A model generated the notes under the pieces. It made no database searches and was not told the origin of the DNA. It was given only the letters and a program-made list of their open reading frames with translations. This document shows positions 25,000 to 33,961 of a stretch of DNA of 64,000 bases, one piece after another. The position numbers and the translations under genes were made by a program. Numbering within the stretch: position 1 is the first letter of the stretch; each line of letters begins with the position of its first letter. The stretch spans positions 2,480,001 through 2,544,000 of the forward strand of contig OZ243931.1 of the NCBI GenBank assembly GCA_965214055.1. The letters run 5' to 3'. This DNA is from WTGA01 sp965214055 (GTDB lineage Bacteria; Pseudomonadota; Gammaproteobacteria; Arenicellales; Poriferihabitantaceae).

Positions 25000-27900
25000 A
25001 TGAGAATCGAGGAGTTGAATCTGGCTGCATTTGGCCCCTTCACTGACCGGGTACTGGGTTTTGGTGAAACGGGACTTCATGTCGTCTATGGACCGAATGA
25101 AGCCGGCAAAAGCTCGGCGCTACGGGGGTTGAAAGCCCTGCTTTATGGCATTGACGAACGTACCCTCGATAATTTTCTCCATGCCAATGACAAGCTCCGT
25201 ATCCACGGTTTCCTGCGAACAGTCGATGGGCGGGGACTCGCATGTATCCGGCGCAAAGGCCGGAAAAACACCTTGTTGACTCCAGATGGCGAGACCCTTG
25301 ATGAGCAGTCCCTGGCGCCTTTTCTTCAAGGTGTGACCCCGGAACTCTTCGAGACGCTTTTTGGTATCGATCACCCGGCATTGGTGCGGGGAGGGGAAGA
25401 GATACTCGAACAGAAGGGGGAGGTCGGGCAGGCGCTTTTTTCAGCAGCCCTTGGCAGTCACGCACTCCATGCTGTCCTGAGTGAGCTTGATGCTGAGGCC
25501 AAGGGCCTTTTCCTGCCGGCAGGTTCAAAGCCAGCTATCAACGCAGCCATTCGTGCACATGCAGAACTAAGAAGTGAGATCAGAAAAAGTTCTCTTTCAT
25601 CCAGACAATGGGGGGAACACCGACGGGCCCTGGGACGTACAACCCGGGAACTGGAAACCGTTCAAGCCAAACTGGGAGACAACCGGATTGATGTCAACCG
25701 CCTGCAACGTATTCAGCGTGTTTTACCGAAACTGGCCCGGCGTCGTGAACTTTTTCATGATCTTGAATTGCTGGGCAATGTGACCGTCCTGTCGGATGAT
25801 TTTATGGAACGTCGCCAAAAGACAGTGAATGCACGGGAAACCGCTCAGGCCATTGTTGGCAGGGCAGCCTCTCGTTTTGAAGGATTACAGAAACAACTCG
25901 AAGCATTGTCCGCAAACCAGGCATTGCTGGAACAGGCCGAGAACATTGAAGATATCCATGCACGTTGGGGAAGTCATCGAAAAGCACAGCAGGACCGGCC
26001 GAATCTTGAGGCAGAAAGCAAACAGTTATTGGAGGATGCCGAGTCAATACTCAAGGAGAATCGTCCTGATCTCGAACTCCAGGACATTGAGCAATTGCGT
26101 CCCGTATTGGCAAGACGACAGTCCATTGCCGATTTGGGTAGCAAGGAAGCTGTCCTGAATGCCCGTGCAGAGCAGGCACAGACCAGTCTTCGTGAAACAG
26201 AAAAACGCCTCAAGGCCGCTCGCGCGGAACGTGATGGGATCGCTGAATCGGGTCCCACGGATGCACTGCACCGGACAATCACCGCCGCCAGGAAGCAAGG
26301 GGAGCTGGATGCCTCGGTCCAGTCTACCCGGAGCCAGCTTGCAGGCCTGCAGGCACAATGCCTTGCCGATCTCGCAAGACTCACGCGTTGGGAGGGTGAC
26401 CTGGAAGAGGTGGCCGGATTGGCTTTGCCAAACCGGGAAAGCATCCATCAATTCGAAGAGAGCTACGCGGATATCTCAAAACGTATCCAGCGACTTGAAG
26501 AGAAAAAAGAGGAAATCGTCGACGCCTTGCAGGACACCTCCCAGAGGCTTGATGAGATAGAACGTGTTGGGGAAGTGCTAACCGAATCTGTCCTCACCCA
26601 TGCCAGGTCCGAACGTGATGCGGTCTGGCAGTTGCTGCGCAGGCAGTGGGTGGAGGGTGAAGAGGTGTCCGCTGAGGCAAGGGAACACCAGGGGGAAGGG
26701 ACATTGCCGGATGCCTTCGAAATCCGACTTGCCGGCGCGGATGAAGTGTCTGACCGGTTGCGCCGTGAAGCAGACAGAGTCCATGCATTGGCAAGCCTTC
26801 AGGCCAGGAAGGAGAGTGGGCAACAGCAGGGGCAACAGATTGACGGGCAACTTGAGGCAACAAACACTGAAAAAACACAACTGGATGCGGATTGGCAGGC
26901 ATTGTGGACCCCCTGTCAGGTTCACCCGGGCAGTCCGCGAGAGATGAGGGCCTGGGTGGACGAGTTTGAAAAACTTCGCGATCAGGTGGGACAGATCAAT
27001 CTGCTTCGCCGGAAAGTGCGTGAGCTGGAGCAGAATCGTACCGCGCATATCCAGCGGCTCAATGAGCAGATGGCCGGACTGGGAAGAACGGGTTTCACAT
27101 CAAAGGAGCTTGAAACGGTACTCCTGGAATGCGAAGCGTTCGCAGGACAGCTGGATGAATCCAAACGCAAACACGACTTGCTGAGCAAGGAGGTCATCGA
27201 CCGGGAAGCCGATGTTGAATCGTTGAGTGAGGAGTATCAACTGGCAACGAAGGCCCTTGAAGTCTGGAAGAGGCAATGGGGTGATCTGATGGAGAGTCTT
27301 GGTCTGCAAGCCGGGAGTTCACCATCGGAGGTGGCTGATTTTATTGAACACCTCAGGGAATTGTTCTCGAAAAAGGACGAAGCCAAAAAACTGCAAATAC
27401 GGACCAATGCCATCGACGAGGATGCGGCGGCGTTCAGTAGCCAGGTCAAGGACCTGGTCGCCATGATTGCTCCGGAATTGGTGAATTTGCCTGCGGAGGA
27501 TGCCGTCGTACGCTTAAACGCACTGTTGTCGGAAAACCGGTCAAGACAGACAAAACGACAACAGATTGGAGAACAGATCGAACAGGCGACCCAGGAGATA
27601 CGCGAGTCGAAGGCTTCCATCCGGACCATGACGGATCGGCTGGATGCGTTGGGTGTCGAAGCAAACTGTAACAGCCATGATCAACTTGAGGCAGCGGAAC
27701 GCCGCTCGGCTGATTATCTTCGAATAAAGGAGGCAATCTCTTCGATTGAGAAAGAAATTCTGGAAGCCGGTGAAGGCATCAGCATTGAGGACCTGGAGTC
27801 ACAGGGGGAGGGTGTCGATCCAGACAGCCTGCCTGGGCAAATCACGGAGTTGAACAACAGGATTGAGGATGAGCTCGAACCCAGGCGGACAGAACTGGCT

Positions 27901-28488
27901 GAAACAAAAGGACGCGAAGAAAAAGAACTGGAACTCATGGATGGTAGTGATCACGCTGCACTGCTCGCTGATCAGGCCCACGCCATACTCGCCGGCATCC
28001 GGTCAGATGCCGAGCGTTACGTGCAGGTGAAATTGGCCAGCAGGATTTTGCTCGATCAGATTGAGCGTTATCGCCGAGAGAACCAGGGACCTTTGCTCCA
28101 GCGCGCCAGTGAACATTTCTGTGCACTGACGATTGGATCGTTCGAGGGCCTCATGACTGACTTCAATGAAAAGGATGAGCCGGTTCTGGCCGGACTTCGC
28201 CCGGGAGGAGAGCGCGTGTATGTGCAAGGGATGAGCGCAGGGACCCGGGACCAGCTCTATCTGGCGTTGCGTCTTGCGTCTTTGGAAAAATACATGGAAT
28301 CATCGGAACCGTTGCCTTTCATTGTCGACGACATACTCGTGGATTTTGATGATGCCCGTTCACAAGCCGCATTGAATGCGCTGGTTGCATTGGCCGAGAA
28401 GATGCAAATCATTTTGTTTACGCATCATTCCCGGGTTGTTGAGCAGGCAAAACAAGTGAAAGGGTCGGTCCAGGTACAAGAATTGTAG
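25000..28488 (+). CDS. YhaN-like SMC/Rad50-type AAA ATPase
   Basis: A 1162-residue ABC/SMC-type ATPase. The N-terminal head has ELNLAAFGPFTDR and Walker A VVYGPNEAGKSSALRGLKALLYG (about 29-50). Very long coiled-coil arms (roughly 190-980) are rich in Glu, Gln, Arg and Leu. The C-terminal head has the ABC signature-like MSAGTRDQLYLALRLA and Walker B PFIVDDILVDFDD. YhaN proteins pair with YhaO nucleases; together they resemble Rad50-Mre11 (SbcCD). The two genes are 7 bp apart and a third unknown gene follows by 21 bp, so all three probably form one operon. A role in DNA repair or in defence against foreign DNA is inference. Confidence 0.88.
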   Translation: MRIEELNLAAFGPFTDRVLGFGETGLHVVYGPNEAGKSSALRGLKALLYGIDERTLDNFLHANDKLRIHGFLRTVDGRGLACIRRKGRKNTLLTPDGETLDEQSLAPFLQGVTPELFETLFGIDHPALVRGGEEILEQKGEVGQALFSAALGSHALHAVLSELDAEAKGLFLPAGSKPAINAAIRAHAELRSEIRKSSLSSRQWGEHRRALGRTTRELETVQAKLGDNRIDVNRLQRIQRVLPKLARRRELFHDLELLGNVTVLSDDFMERRQKTVNARETAQAIVGRAASRFEGLQKQLEALSANQALLEQAENIEDIHARWGSHRKAQQDRPNLEAESKQLLEDAESILKENRPDLELQDIEQLRPVLARRQSIADLGSKEAVLNARAEQAQTSLRETEKRLKAARAERDGIAESGPTDALHRTITAARKQGELDASVQSTRSQLAGLQAQCLADLARLTRWEGDLEEVAGLALPNRESIHQFEESYADISKRIQRLEEKKEEIVDALQDTSQRLDEIERVGEVLTESVLTHARSERDAVWQLLRRQWVEGEEVSAEAREHQGEGTLPDAFEIRLAGADEVSDRLRREADRVHALASLQARKESGQQQGQQIDGQLEATNTEKTQLDADWQALWTPCQVHPGSPREMRAWVDEFEKLRDQVGQINLLRRKVRELEQNRTAHIQRLNEQMAGLGRTGFTSKELETVLLECEAFAGQLDESKRKHDLLSKEVIDREADVESLSEEYQLATKALEVWKRQWGDLMESLGLQAGSSPSEVADFIEHLRELFSKKDEAKKLQIRTNAIDEDAAAFSSQVKDLVAMIAPELVNLPAEDAVVRLNALLSENRSRQTKRQQIGEQIEQATQEIRESKASIRTMTDRLDALGVEANCNSHDQLEAAERRSADYLRIKEAISSIEKEILEAGEGISIEDLESQGEGVDPDSLPGQITELNNRIEDELEPRRTELAETKGREEKELELMDGSDHAALLADQAHAILAGIRSDAERYVQVKLASRILLDQIERYRRENQGPLLQRASEHFCALTIGSFEGLMTDFNEKDEPVLAGLRPGGERVYVQGMSAGTRDQLYLALRLASLEKYMESSEPLPFIVDDILVDFDDARSQAALNALVALAEKMQIILFTHHSRVVEQAKQVKGSVQVQEL

Positions 28489-28509
28489 AGAGAAAACAGC
28501 AGATTTTGC

Positions 28510-29748
28510 ATGGCACCTCAACATAGGCATAAATGGGTTTTTCCTGCACGTTTTCGCGCTCGTGCCTACGGACGGAAATCCTCCCGGTTGGCTTGTCAAC
28601 GCCTTCGTGAGGCAGTTTCCGAGATCAGGAAGGTCGCCAGAAAGGAGCCGGTTCTCGGTGGAGAAGGGGCCGTTCGCCTGATCGAGAAGTTAGGGCCTGC
28701 GCTGGTGCATGTGGACGGTTCCAGCGGTGCCATGGGTTCCGGGGTGCACAAGGCAATCAATGGCTTGATGCCGATCATCATCAATGCGCCGGCTGATACC
28801 AGAACACGCCGCAAATGGCTCGAACGCCTGTGGCAAGCTGTAGAGGATGATGGTGTCGAGTTCCTGATTCTGGTGGGGGATCATTGGGGCGCGCTATGTG
28901 GGTCGGTGGAAACCGCCAATCAGTGGGCGGAGTGGTTGGTGTCAACCCTACGACCCTGTTGGAGCCACCCGGGTCCCGCTATTTATTTTCGCGGCACGAC
29001 AGCCTGCCTGTCTTCTTTGTTGGTAGCCGGACGCTATCAGGAAGTACTCGATTTGCTGGCACTGGGGCCTACACCGTTCTGGTGTGATCGCCGGTACGGC
29101 GTTGAGGCATTATTGGCCATGGGCCGGAAGGCTGAGGCCCTGAAATACGCCGAGGCATCCAGAGGAGTGGACCAGCCGGATTCAGCCATTGATCGAGCCT
29201 GTGAAGGGATTCTGCTCTCCTCTGGCCTGTATGAGGAGGCCTATGAGCGTTACGGGATACGGGCGGCCCGGGGCAATTCGTATCTCGCGCGTTTTCGCGC
29301 CGTGGCAAAACGCTATCCCATGATGGCGCCGATTGAAATTCTTGATGATCTCATCAAGACCACTCCGGGAGAGGAGGGCAAGTGGTTTGCCACCGCCAAG
29401 GATTTGAAACTCTACGAGTTCGCGCTGCAGCTTGCTGACCGGACCCCCTGTGAGCCGAAGACACTGAACCGTGCGGCAAAAAATTTCCTTGAATCAGAGC
29501 CTGAGTTTGCTCTCGGTGCGGCCCTGGCGGCGCTTCGCTGGTTAAACGAAGGCTGGGGTTACGAGGTGACCTCCTTTGATGTGATAGAGGCCTATGATCT
29601 GGCTCTGAGAGCCGCTGCCGAATCTCACACAGACATCGACAGGGTGACAAGTGAAATTCACGCTCTGATTGAGCAGACACAGTGTGCTGGCAATATTTTT
29701 GTCCGGGAGTCTTTATCGTTCAGACTCCGTACATCGGGCGCTTCGTGA
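28510..29748 (+). CDS. Conserved protein of unknown function, third gene of yhaO-yhaN operon
   Basis: A 412-residue protein. It begins MAPQHRHKWVFPARFRARAYG, continues with KVARKEPVLGGEGAVRLIEKLGPALVHVDGSSGAMGSGV and DTRTRRKWLERLWQAVEDDG. Helical repeat-like segments follow (ALLAMGRKAEALKYAEASRG, ILLSSGLYEEAYERYGIRAARG, TTPGEEGKWFATAKDLKLYEFAL) that look TPR-like. I recognise it as a widespread conserved hypothetical family without known function. No signal peptide or membrane segment. It sits 21 bp after the YhaN gene. The first codons of a homologue survive as a fragment at 21789. Confidence 0.75.
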   Translation: MAPQHRHKWVFPARFRARAYGRKSSRLACQRLREAVSEIRKVARKEPVLGGEGAVRLIEKLGPALVHVDGSSGAMGSGVHKAINGLMPIIINAPADTRTRRKWLERLWQAVEDDGVEFLILVGDHWGALCGSVETANQWAEWLVSTLRPCWSHPGPAIYFRGTTACLSSLLVAGRYQEVLDLLALGPTPFWCDRRYGVEALLAMGRKAEALKYAEASRGVDQPDSAIDRACEGILLSSGLYEEAYERYGIRAARGNSYLARFRAVAKRYPMMAPIEILDDLIKTTPGEEGKWFATAKDLKLYEFALQLADRTPCEPKTLNRAAKNFLESEPEFALGAALAALRWLNEGWGYEVTSFDVIEAYDLALRAAAESHTDIDRVTSEIHALIEQTQCAGNIFVRESLSFRLRTSGAS

Positions 29749-29909
29749 GGACCCGAATAAAATGGCGAATGATTTTCAACTACTGATCCAACCTTCCGCT
29801 CCCACACGTCGGGGGAATGCTTACGAGCTAAATTTTCACATGCTTGCCACCATGCCCTGAACAGCACTTTCCTTTTGAATGAAAAAGAAGTATATTTTTC
29901 TTTCAAAAT

Positions 29910-30539
29910 ATGGGCAAGCACGCAGACAGTACCGACAGCAAGATCCTCCGGCGGATTCAGGGCCGCAAGCGGGGCTGGGTCTTTACGCCCGACCGTTTTA
30001 CGGATCTTGGTACCCGCCGGGCTGTGGACCTTGCTCTGATGCGGCATCGGGGCAGCGGTCTTATCCGCCAGCTGGCCCGGGGACTGTACGATTACCCGAA
30101 AATCGATCCCCAGTTGGGTCCGTTGCAGCCACCGATGGATGCGATCGCAAGCGCACTTGCTGATCGCGACGCCGCTCGGCTTCAACCCTCCGGGGTCTAC
30201 GCAGCCAATTTGCTTGGACTTTCCACGCAAGTCCCCGTGAAGATCGTTTATTTAACGGATGGTCGCTCGCGGACTGTCCAGGTTGGCAAGCGCCAGATCA
30301 TCCTGAAGCACACGACTCCCCGCTATATGGCCACCGCGGGAAAAATCAGTGGGTTGGTAATCCAGGCACTGCGCCACCTGGGCCGGAAGAACATTGATCA
30401 GCAAGTCATCGGACAGCTCGGTCGTCGGCTCGATGATGATGCACACAAGCAACTGGCAAAGGATATTCGATATGCCCCGGCCTGGATCGCCGATATCATT
30501 CGTTCACTGGACGACCGGGACCGGAACAGTGCAGCATGA
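29910..30539 (+). CDS. AbiEi-like antitoxin / DUF6088 protein, copy 1
   Basis: A 209-residue protein of the DUF6088/AbiEi group. It has an N-terminal winged-helix part (TDSKILRRIQGRKRGWVFTPDRF, LIRQLARGLYDYPKI) and a core with LQPSGVYAANLLGLSTQVP and YLTDGRSRTVQVG. These proteins repress and neutralise the adjacent AbiEii nucleotidyltransferase toxin in type IV toxin-antitoxin systems. Its stop overlaps the start of an AbiEii gene (ATGA) that is broken. The protein itself looks intact. It is clearly related to the second copy at 30858. Confidence 0.8.
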   Translation: MGKHADSTDSKILRRIQGRKRGWVFTPDRFTDLGTRRAVDLALMRHRGSGLIRQLARGLYDYPKIDPQLGPLQPPMDAIASALADRDAARLQPSGVYAANLLGLSTQVPVKIVYLTDGRSRTVQVGKRQIILKHTTPRYMATAGKISGLVIQALRHLGRKNIDQQVIGQLGRRLDDDAHKQLAKDIRYAPAWIADIIRSLDDRDRNSAA

Positions 30540-30787
30540 AAGAATTTATTGGGATGTCGGAAGAACGTCGCCAGGTGGGGGCTGTACGGAAGCCGGAGCA
30601 CAGCTAAACCGGTTCGAAATTGCCTTAGAAAAGGACTTCTGGGTTTGTTGGATGCTGGGAAAATTGTTCGGTCTGCTTGAATGGGGCAAACACCTGACGT
30701 TCAAAGGCGGTACGTCATTGTCCAAGTTCTGGCATCTCATCGAACATTTTTCCGAAAGAGATCGATATCGTCATAGACTGCACATAA
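30536..30787 (+). pseudogene. AbiEii toxin, copy 1, frameshifted and truncated
   Basis: The start at 30536 reads MKEFIGMSEERRQVG and soon stops. The sense continues in another frame from about 30586 as TEAGAQLNRFEIALEKDFWV, through the nucleotidyltransferase motif TFKGGTSLSKFWHLIEHFSE. It shifts again at about 30757 into EIDIVIDCT and ends at 30787. So two shifts plus loss of everything after the EIDIVID metal motif leave about 80 of some 330 residues. The toxin is certainly inactive. Its antitoxin is intact. Confidence 0.8.
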
Positions 30788-30857
30788 TTCCGTAGATATG
30801 CTAAGCTTCTGTTTCAGAAAAACAACACTGTTTTCCTGAAAAATTAAGAATTCTAAT

Positions 30858-31469
30858 ATGCCGCAAAGTATTGAAAAAAAAATAATTTCTCGAATATATG
30901 GCCGCGGTAGGGGTTGGTCATTTACCAAGACCGACTTTGTGGCCGAATTTGGCGAGGCCAATGTCCATCAGGCACTCTCCAGCTTGACCAAGGCTGGCAA
31001 GATCCGCCGTGTTTGCCGAGGGGTCTACGACTATCCTCGTTATAGCGATCTACTGGACCGCCAATTGAGCCCGAATCTCGACCAGGTGGCTCATGCGCTG
31101 GCTCGCAAATTCAACTGGCGGATTCAGCCTTCCGGCGATGCGGCCCTGAACCTGCTTGGTCTCTCCACCCAGGTTCCGGGGCGTTGGGTTTACCTATCTG
31201 ATGGCCCGGGCCGCGAATACAAAATCGGAGGACACTCCCTGGTTTTCAAGAAATCAGCTTTGAAGGATGTGGGCTTCAAGTACCGTGAGAGTGGTTTGGT
31301 GGTACAGGCCTTGAAGGCACTGGGTAGGGAGCATGTGGACCGGAAGGTGACTGAGGGTATCCGCAAGCATCTGGAGCCCAAAGCGTGTGACCGTATCCTC
31401 AAGGATACCCGTTCGGTGACCGGCTGGGTCTATGAAGCTATCAAACCGATATGCAAGGAGGATGGTTGA
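30858..31469 (+). CDS. AbiEi-like antitoxin / DUF6088 protein, copy 2
   Basis: A 203-residue homologue of the protein at 29910. Shared features are a winged-helix start (EKKIISRIYGRGRGWSFTKTDF), GVYDYPRYSDLL, the core IQPSGDAALNLLGLSTQVPGR, YLSDGPGREYKIG and VVQALKALGREHV. It overlaps the intact AbiEii gene by TGATG at 31467-31471. As the antitoxin of a type IV system it should bind operator DNA upstream, but I see no clear repeat. Confidence 0.85.
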   Translation: MPQSIEKKIISRIYGRGRGWSFTKTDFVAEFGEANVHQALSSLTKAGKIRRVCRGVYDYPRYSDLLDRQLSPNLDQVAHALARKFNWRIQPSGDAALNLLGLSTQVPGRWVYLSDGPGREYKIGGHSLVFKKSALKDVGFKYRESGLVVQALKALGREHVDRKVTEGIRKHLEPKACDRILKDTRSVTGWVYEAIKPICKEDG

Positions 31470-32461
31470 TGGACAGAGTTGCCCGACTTTCTGCACAGGA
31501 ACGTAGCGAGCTGTTTTCGGAGACGGCAACGCAGAAGGACACCATGCCAGCCATTGTCGAAAAGGATTTTTGGGTAACTTGGGTGCTGAACCGGCTGTTC
31601 GGGGAGTCGGACCTCGCGCGACTGCTGATGTTCAAGGGTGGCACTAGTTTATCGAAGGTTTATAACCTGATCGAACGTTTCTCGGAGGACATTGATCTGG
31701 TCCTCGACTGGCGTGTCTTGGGTGTAGATGATCCCTGGGCTGAACGCTCCAAAACCAAACAGGCTCAGTTGAATGCGACGATCAACGAGCAAGCACAAAA
31801 GTACATTGGTGGGGAACTGTTAAGATTGGTCAAGGCTGCACTCGACGGCGTGTGTGGCTGTCGTGTAGAGGTTGATGATCCCTTTGTGATTAATATTAAC
31901 TATCCCTCGGCCTTTCCTGATGAGTACCTCCGTTCCGAAGTGCGGCTGGAAATCGGCCCACTGGCGTCATGGCTGCCTTATGAAGGTCGCAGTATCAGCT
32001 GTTATGCAGCCGAGGCTTTCCCCAAAGTGTTTGAGCAACGAGAATGTGTTGTCAAAGTCATCAAGGCGGAACGCACGTTTTGGGAGAAAGCCACGATTCT
32101 GCACCATGAGGCCCATCGCCCAGAGGGAAATGCACAGCCGCTTCGCTATTCGCGCCACTATTACGATCTGGCCAAGATGGCCCAATCATCGGTCAAGGAA
32201 CAGGCTTTGGCCGATCCGAGGTTACTGGTCAGCGTAGTGGCGTTTAAGCAGCGATTCTATCCTCGGGGCTGGGCCAGATACGACTTGGCGAAGCCGGGTA
32301 GCTTGGTACTGGTACCAGTGAGCCATGTGCTGACCTCGGTAAGGTCCGATTACCGAGCAATGGAAAACATGATCTTCGGAGAGGTATTAAATTTCGAGAA
32401 GATTCTGGCGGTGCTCCAGGCACTTCAAGAGGAAATAAATAGGCCACCCGGTGAAGTATAG
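31469..32461 (+). CDS. AbiEii-type nucleotidyltransferase toxin, copy 2
   Basis: A 330-residue nucleotidyltransferase toxin of the AbiEii family. AbiEii-type enzymes are thought to block growth by nucleotide transfer, related members acting on tRNA, in response to phage infection. Motifs: EKDFWVTWVL, the nucleotidyltransferase signature MFKGGTSLSKVYNLIERFSEDIDLVLD with both metal Asp residues, EVRLEIGPLASWLP, VIKAERTFWEKATILHHEAHRP and SRHYYDLAKMA. All motif residues are present. The ATG at 31469 is preferred because it follows AAGGAGGATGG and overlaps the antitoxin stop. Confidence 0.88.
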   Translation: MDRVARLSAQERSELFSETATQKDTMPAIVEKDFWVTWVLNRLFGESDLARLLMFKGGTSLSKVYNLIERFSEDIDLVLDWRVLGVDDPWAERSKTKQAQLNATINEQAQKYIGGELLRLVKAALDGVCGCRVEVDDPFVININYPSAFPDEYLRSEVRLEIGPLASWLPYEGRSISCYAAEAFPKVFEQRECVVKVIKAERTFWEKATILHHEAHRPEGNAQPLRYSRHYYDLAKMAQSSVKEQALADPRLLVSVVAFKQRFYPRGWARYDLAKPGSLVLVPVSHVLTSVRSDYRAMENMIFGEVLNFEKILAVLQALQEEINRPPGEV

Positions 32462-32571
32462 ATATATTTTTTCAAGGAATTTCTGAGCATGGCGTTTTTC
32501 ATGGTATTACCGCCAATACAAAAAATTCAGCCATTGATTTTCAATAGAAAAAACGGCTCGTTTGCCATCGA

Positions 32572-33036
32572 ATGCGAATAAGACATCGCAGTATAGACGA
32601 GCACTATATGTCCTGTGCCATTAAACTGGCCAAGCAGGCATCGGCCATGAATGAAGTTCCGGTAGGCGCCATACTGGTCCAGGAAGGGAAGATTGTGGGG
32701 GAAGGTTTCAACCAGTCCATTTCTAATCACGACCCGTGTGGCCATGCGGAGATCGGGGCGTTACAATCCGCTGGAAGGCTGGTCGGGAATTATCGCCTGC
32801 CAGGCTCCACGCTGTATGTCACGCTGGAACCCTGCATCATGTGTGCTGGCGCCATTGTCCATGCCCGGGTCCAACGACTGGTATTTTCGGTTCACGATGC
32901 AAGGTCCGGGGCAGCGGGCAGTCTTGTCAACCTGGTCCAATCCGGTTTTCTCAACCATCAATGCGCCGTTGAATCCGGTATTCTGCACGAAGAAAGCCTT
33001 GCACTGATCCAGGGTTTTTTCCGGTCCCGGAGATAG
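32572..33036 (+). CDS. tadA: tRNA-specific adenosine deaminase TadA
   Basis: A 154-residue zinc deaminase that makes inosine at the wobble position of tRNA-Arg(ACG). The zinc motifs are complete: HAEIGAL with His and catalytic Glu (about 63-69), and PCIMCAGAIVHARV with two Cys (about 92). Also seen: NEVPVGAILV and FSVHDARSGAAGS, as in TadA. Length is normal. It follows the AbiE genes on the same strand after a 110-bp gap and probably belongs to the core genome. Confidence 0.94.
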   Translation: MRIRHRSIDEHYMSCAIKLAKQASAMNEVPVGAILVQEGKIVGEGFNQSISNHDPCGHAEIGALQSAGRLVGNYRLPGSTLYVTLEPCIMCAGAIVHARVQRLVFSVHDARSGAAGSLVNLVQSGFLNHQCAVESGILHEESLALIQGFFRSRR

Positions 33037-33083
33037 CCTGGATGCCAGAGGGCCTTGCGCGTTCTGACCAGGATGCGGGGACA

Positions 33084-33740
33084 TTATGATTGCTGACCGG
33101 TAAAGGCCTCAATGGCAAAAAACCGCTCGGTGATCCGGCCGGGATCATGCGGGGCTTGAAACAGGGTGGCCAGCCTGCCTTGTGGGGAGACCAGAAAGAT
33201 GGCACCGCTGTGGTTTACCAGGTATTCCCTGGCGCCAGCGGGATGCTCTTCAATGCTATAGGGTACCGACAATTGGGAGGCCAATGAGTCCACCTGTTCC
33301 CGGTTTCCCGTTATGCCGATAAAATCAGGATCGAAAAAACCGACATAGCGTTTCAGATGATCTGGAGTATCCCGTTCCCCGTCCACGGAAACGAATACGA
33401 AATTGAATTGGTCCAGATCAGTTTTCCCATTTGACCGGAGTTGTTCACTGATCTGCCGCAAGGTGTGCATGGTGATCGGGCAAATGTCCGGGCAGTGGGT
33501 ATATCCGAAAAACAGGAAGCTCCATTTGCCCAGCAAATCGGTCTGGCTGAACCGTTCGTTGTCCTGGTTCACCAGTTCGAAATGTTTGAGGGGCTGTTCA
33601 TCCGGCCATAAAAAATTTTCGATGTCGGGGGAGGGGGCCCTTTCAGGTCTGATCGGCAGGTTAAACCCGAAAAGCTGAAGATATAAGCCGATAAGCAGGG
33701 CGATAAAGCACAATAGGATCAGCTGTACCTTGGATTGCAT
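33084..33740 (-). CDS. SCO1/SenC/PrrC-family copper chaperone
   Basis: A 218-residue membrane-anchored thioredoxin-fold protein. An N-terminal hydrophobic segment (LILLCFIALLIGLYLQLFG) anchors it. The Cu-binding site is FFGYTHCPDICPITMH (Cys-x3-Cys) with the distant His in YLVNHSGAIFLVSPQG. Sco proteins deliver copper to cytochrome c oxidase or act as thiol reductants in the periplasm. It converges with tadA (47 bp between stops) and diverges from the potF-like gene. No oxidase genes are in the window. Confidence 0.9.
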   Translation of the reverse strand: MQSKVQLILLCFIALLIGLYLQLFGFNLPIRPERAPSPDIENFLWPDEQPLKHFELVNQDNERFSQTDLLGKWSFLFFGYTHCPDICPITMHTLRQISEQLRSNGKTDLDQFNFVFVSVDGERDTPDHLKRYVGFFDPDFIGITGNREQVDSLASQLSVPYSIEEHPAGAREYLVNHSGAIFLVSPQGRLATLFQAPHDPGRITERFFAIEAFTGQQS

Positions 33741-33961
33741 GGTGTAATGACTGGGTTGGGGATGTGGAGGTGAATATTGAACGGGTCACTGTTGTGGTCA
33801 GATGCACTCCATTTGAATCCGTCCAGGAAAATGGATTCCAGGGAGAAGTTCAAAATTGGGATTGTGGAAAAAATTGATTTGTTTGGGTATGGATATTGAT
33901 GAAAATTCATTTATACTGTAGGCATCAACCATACAATTATAACCGCCATTGGGGGCAGACT

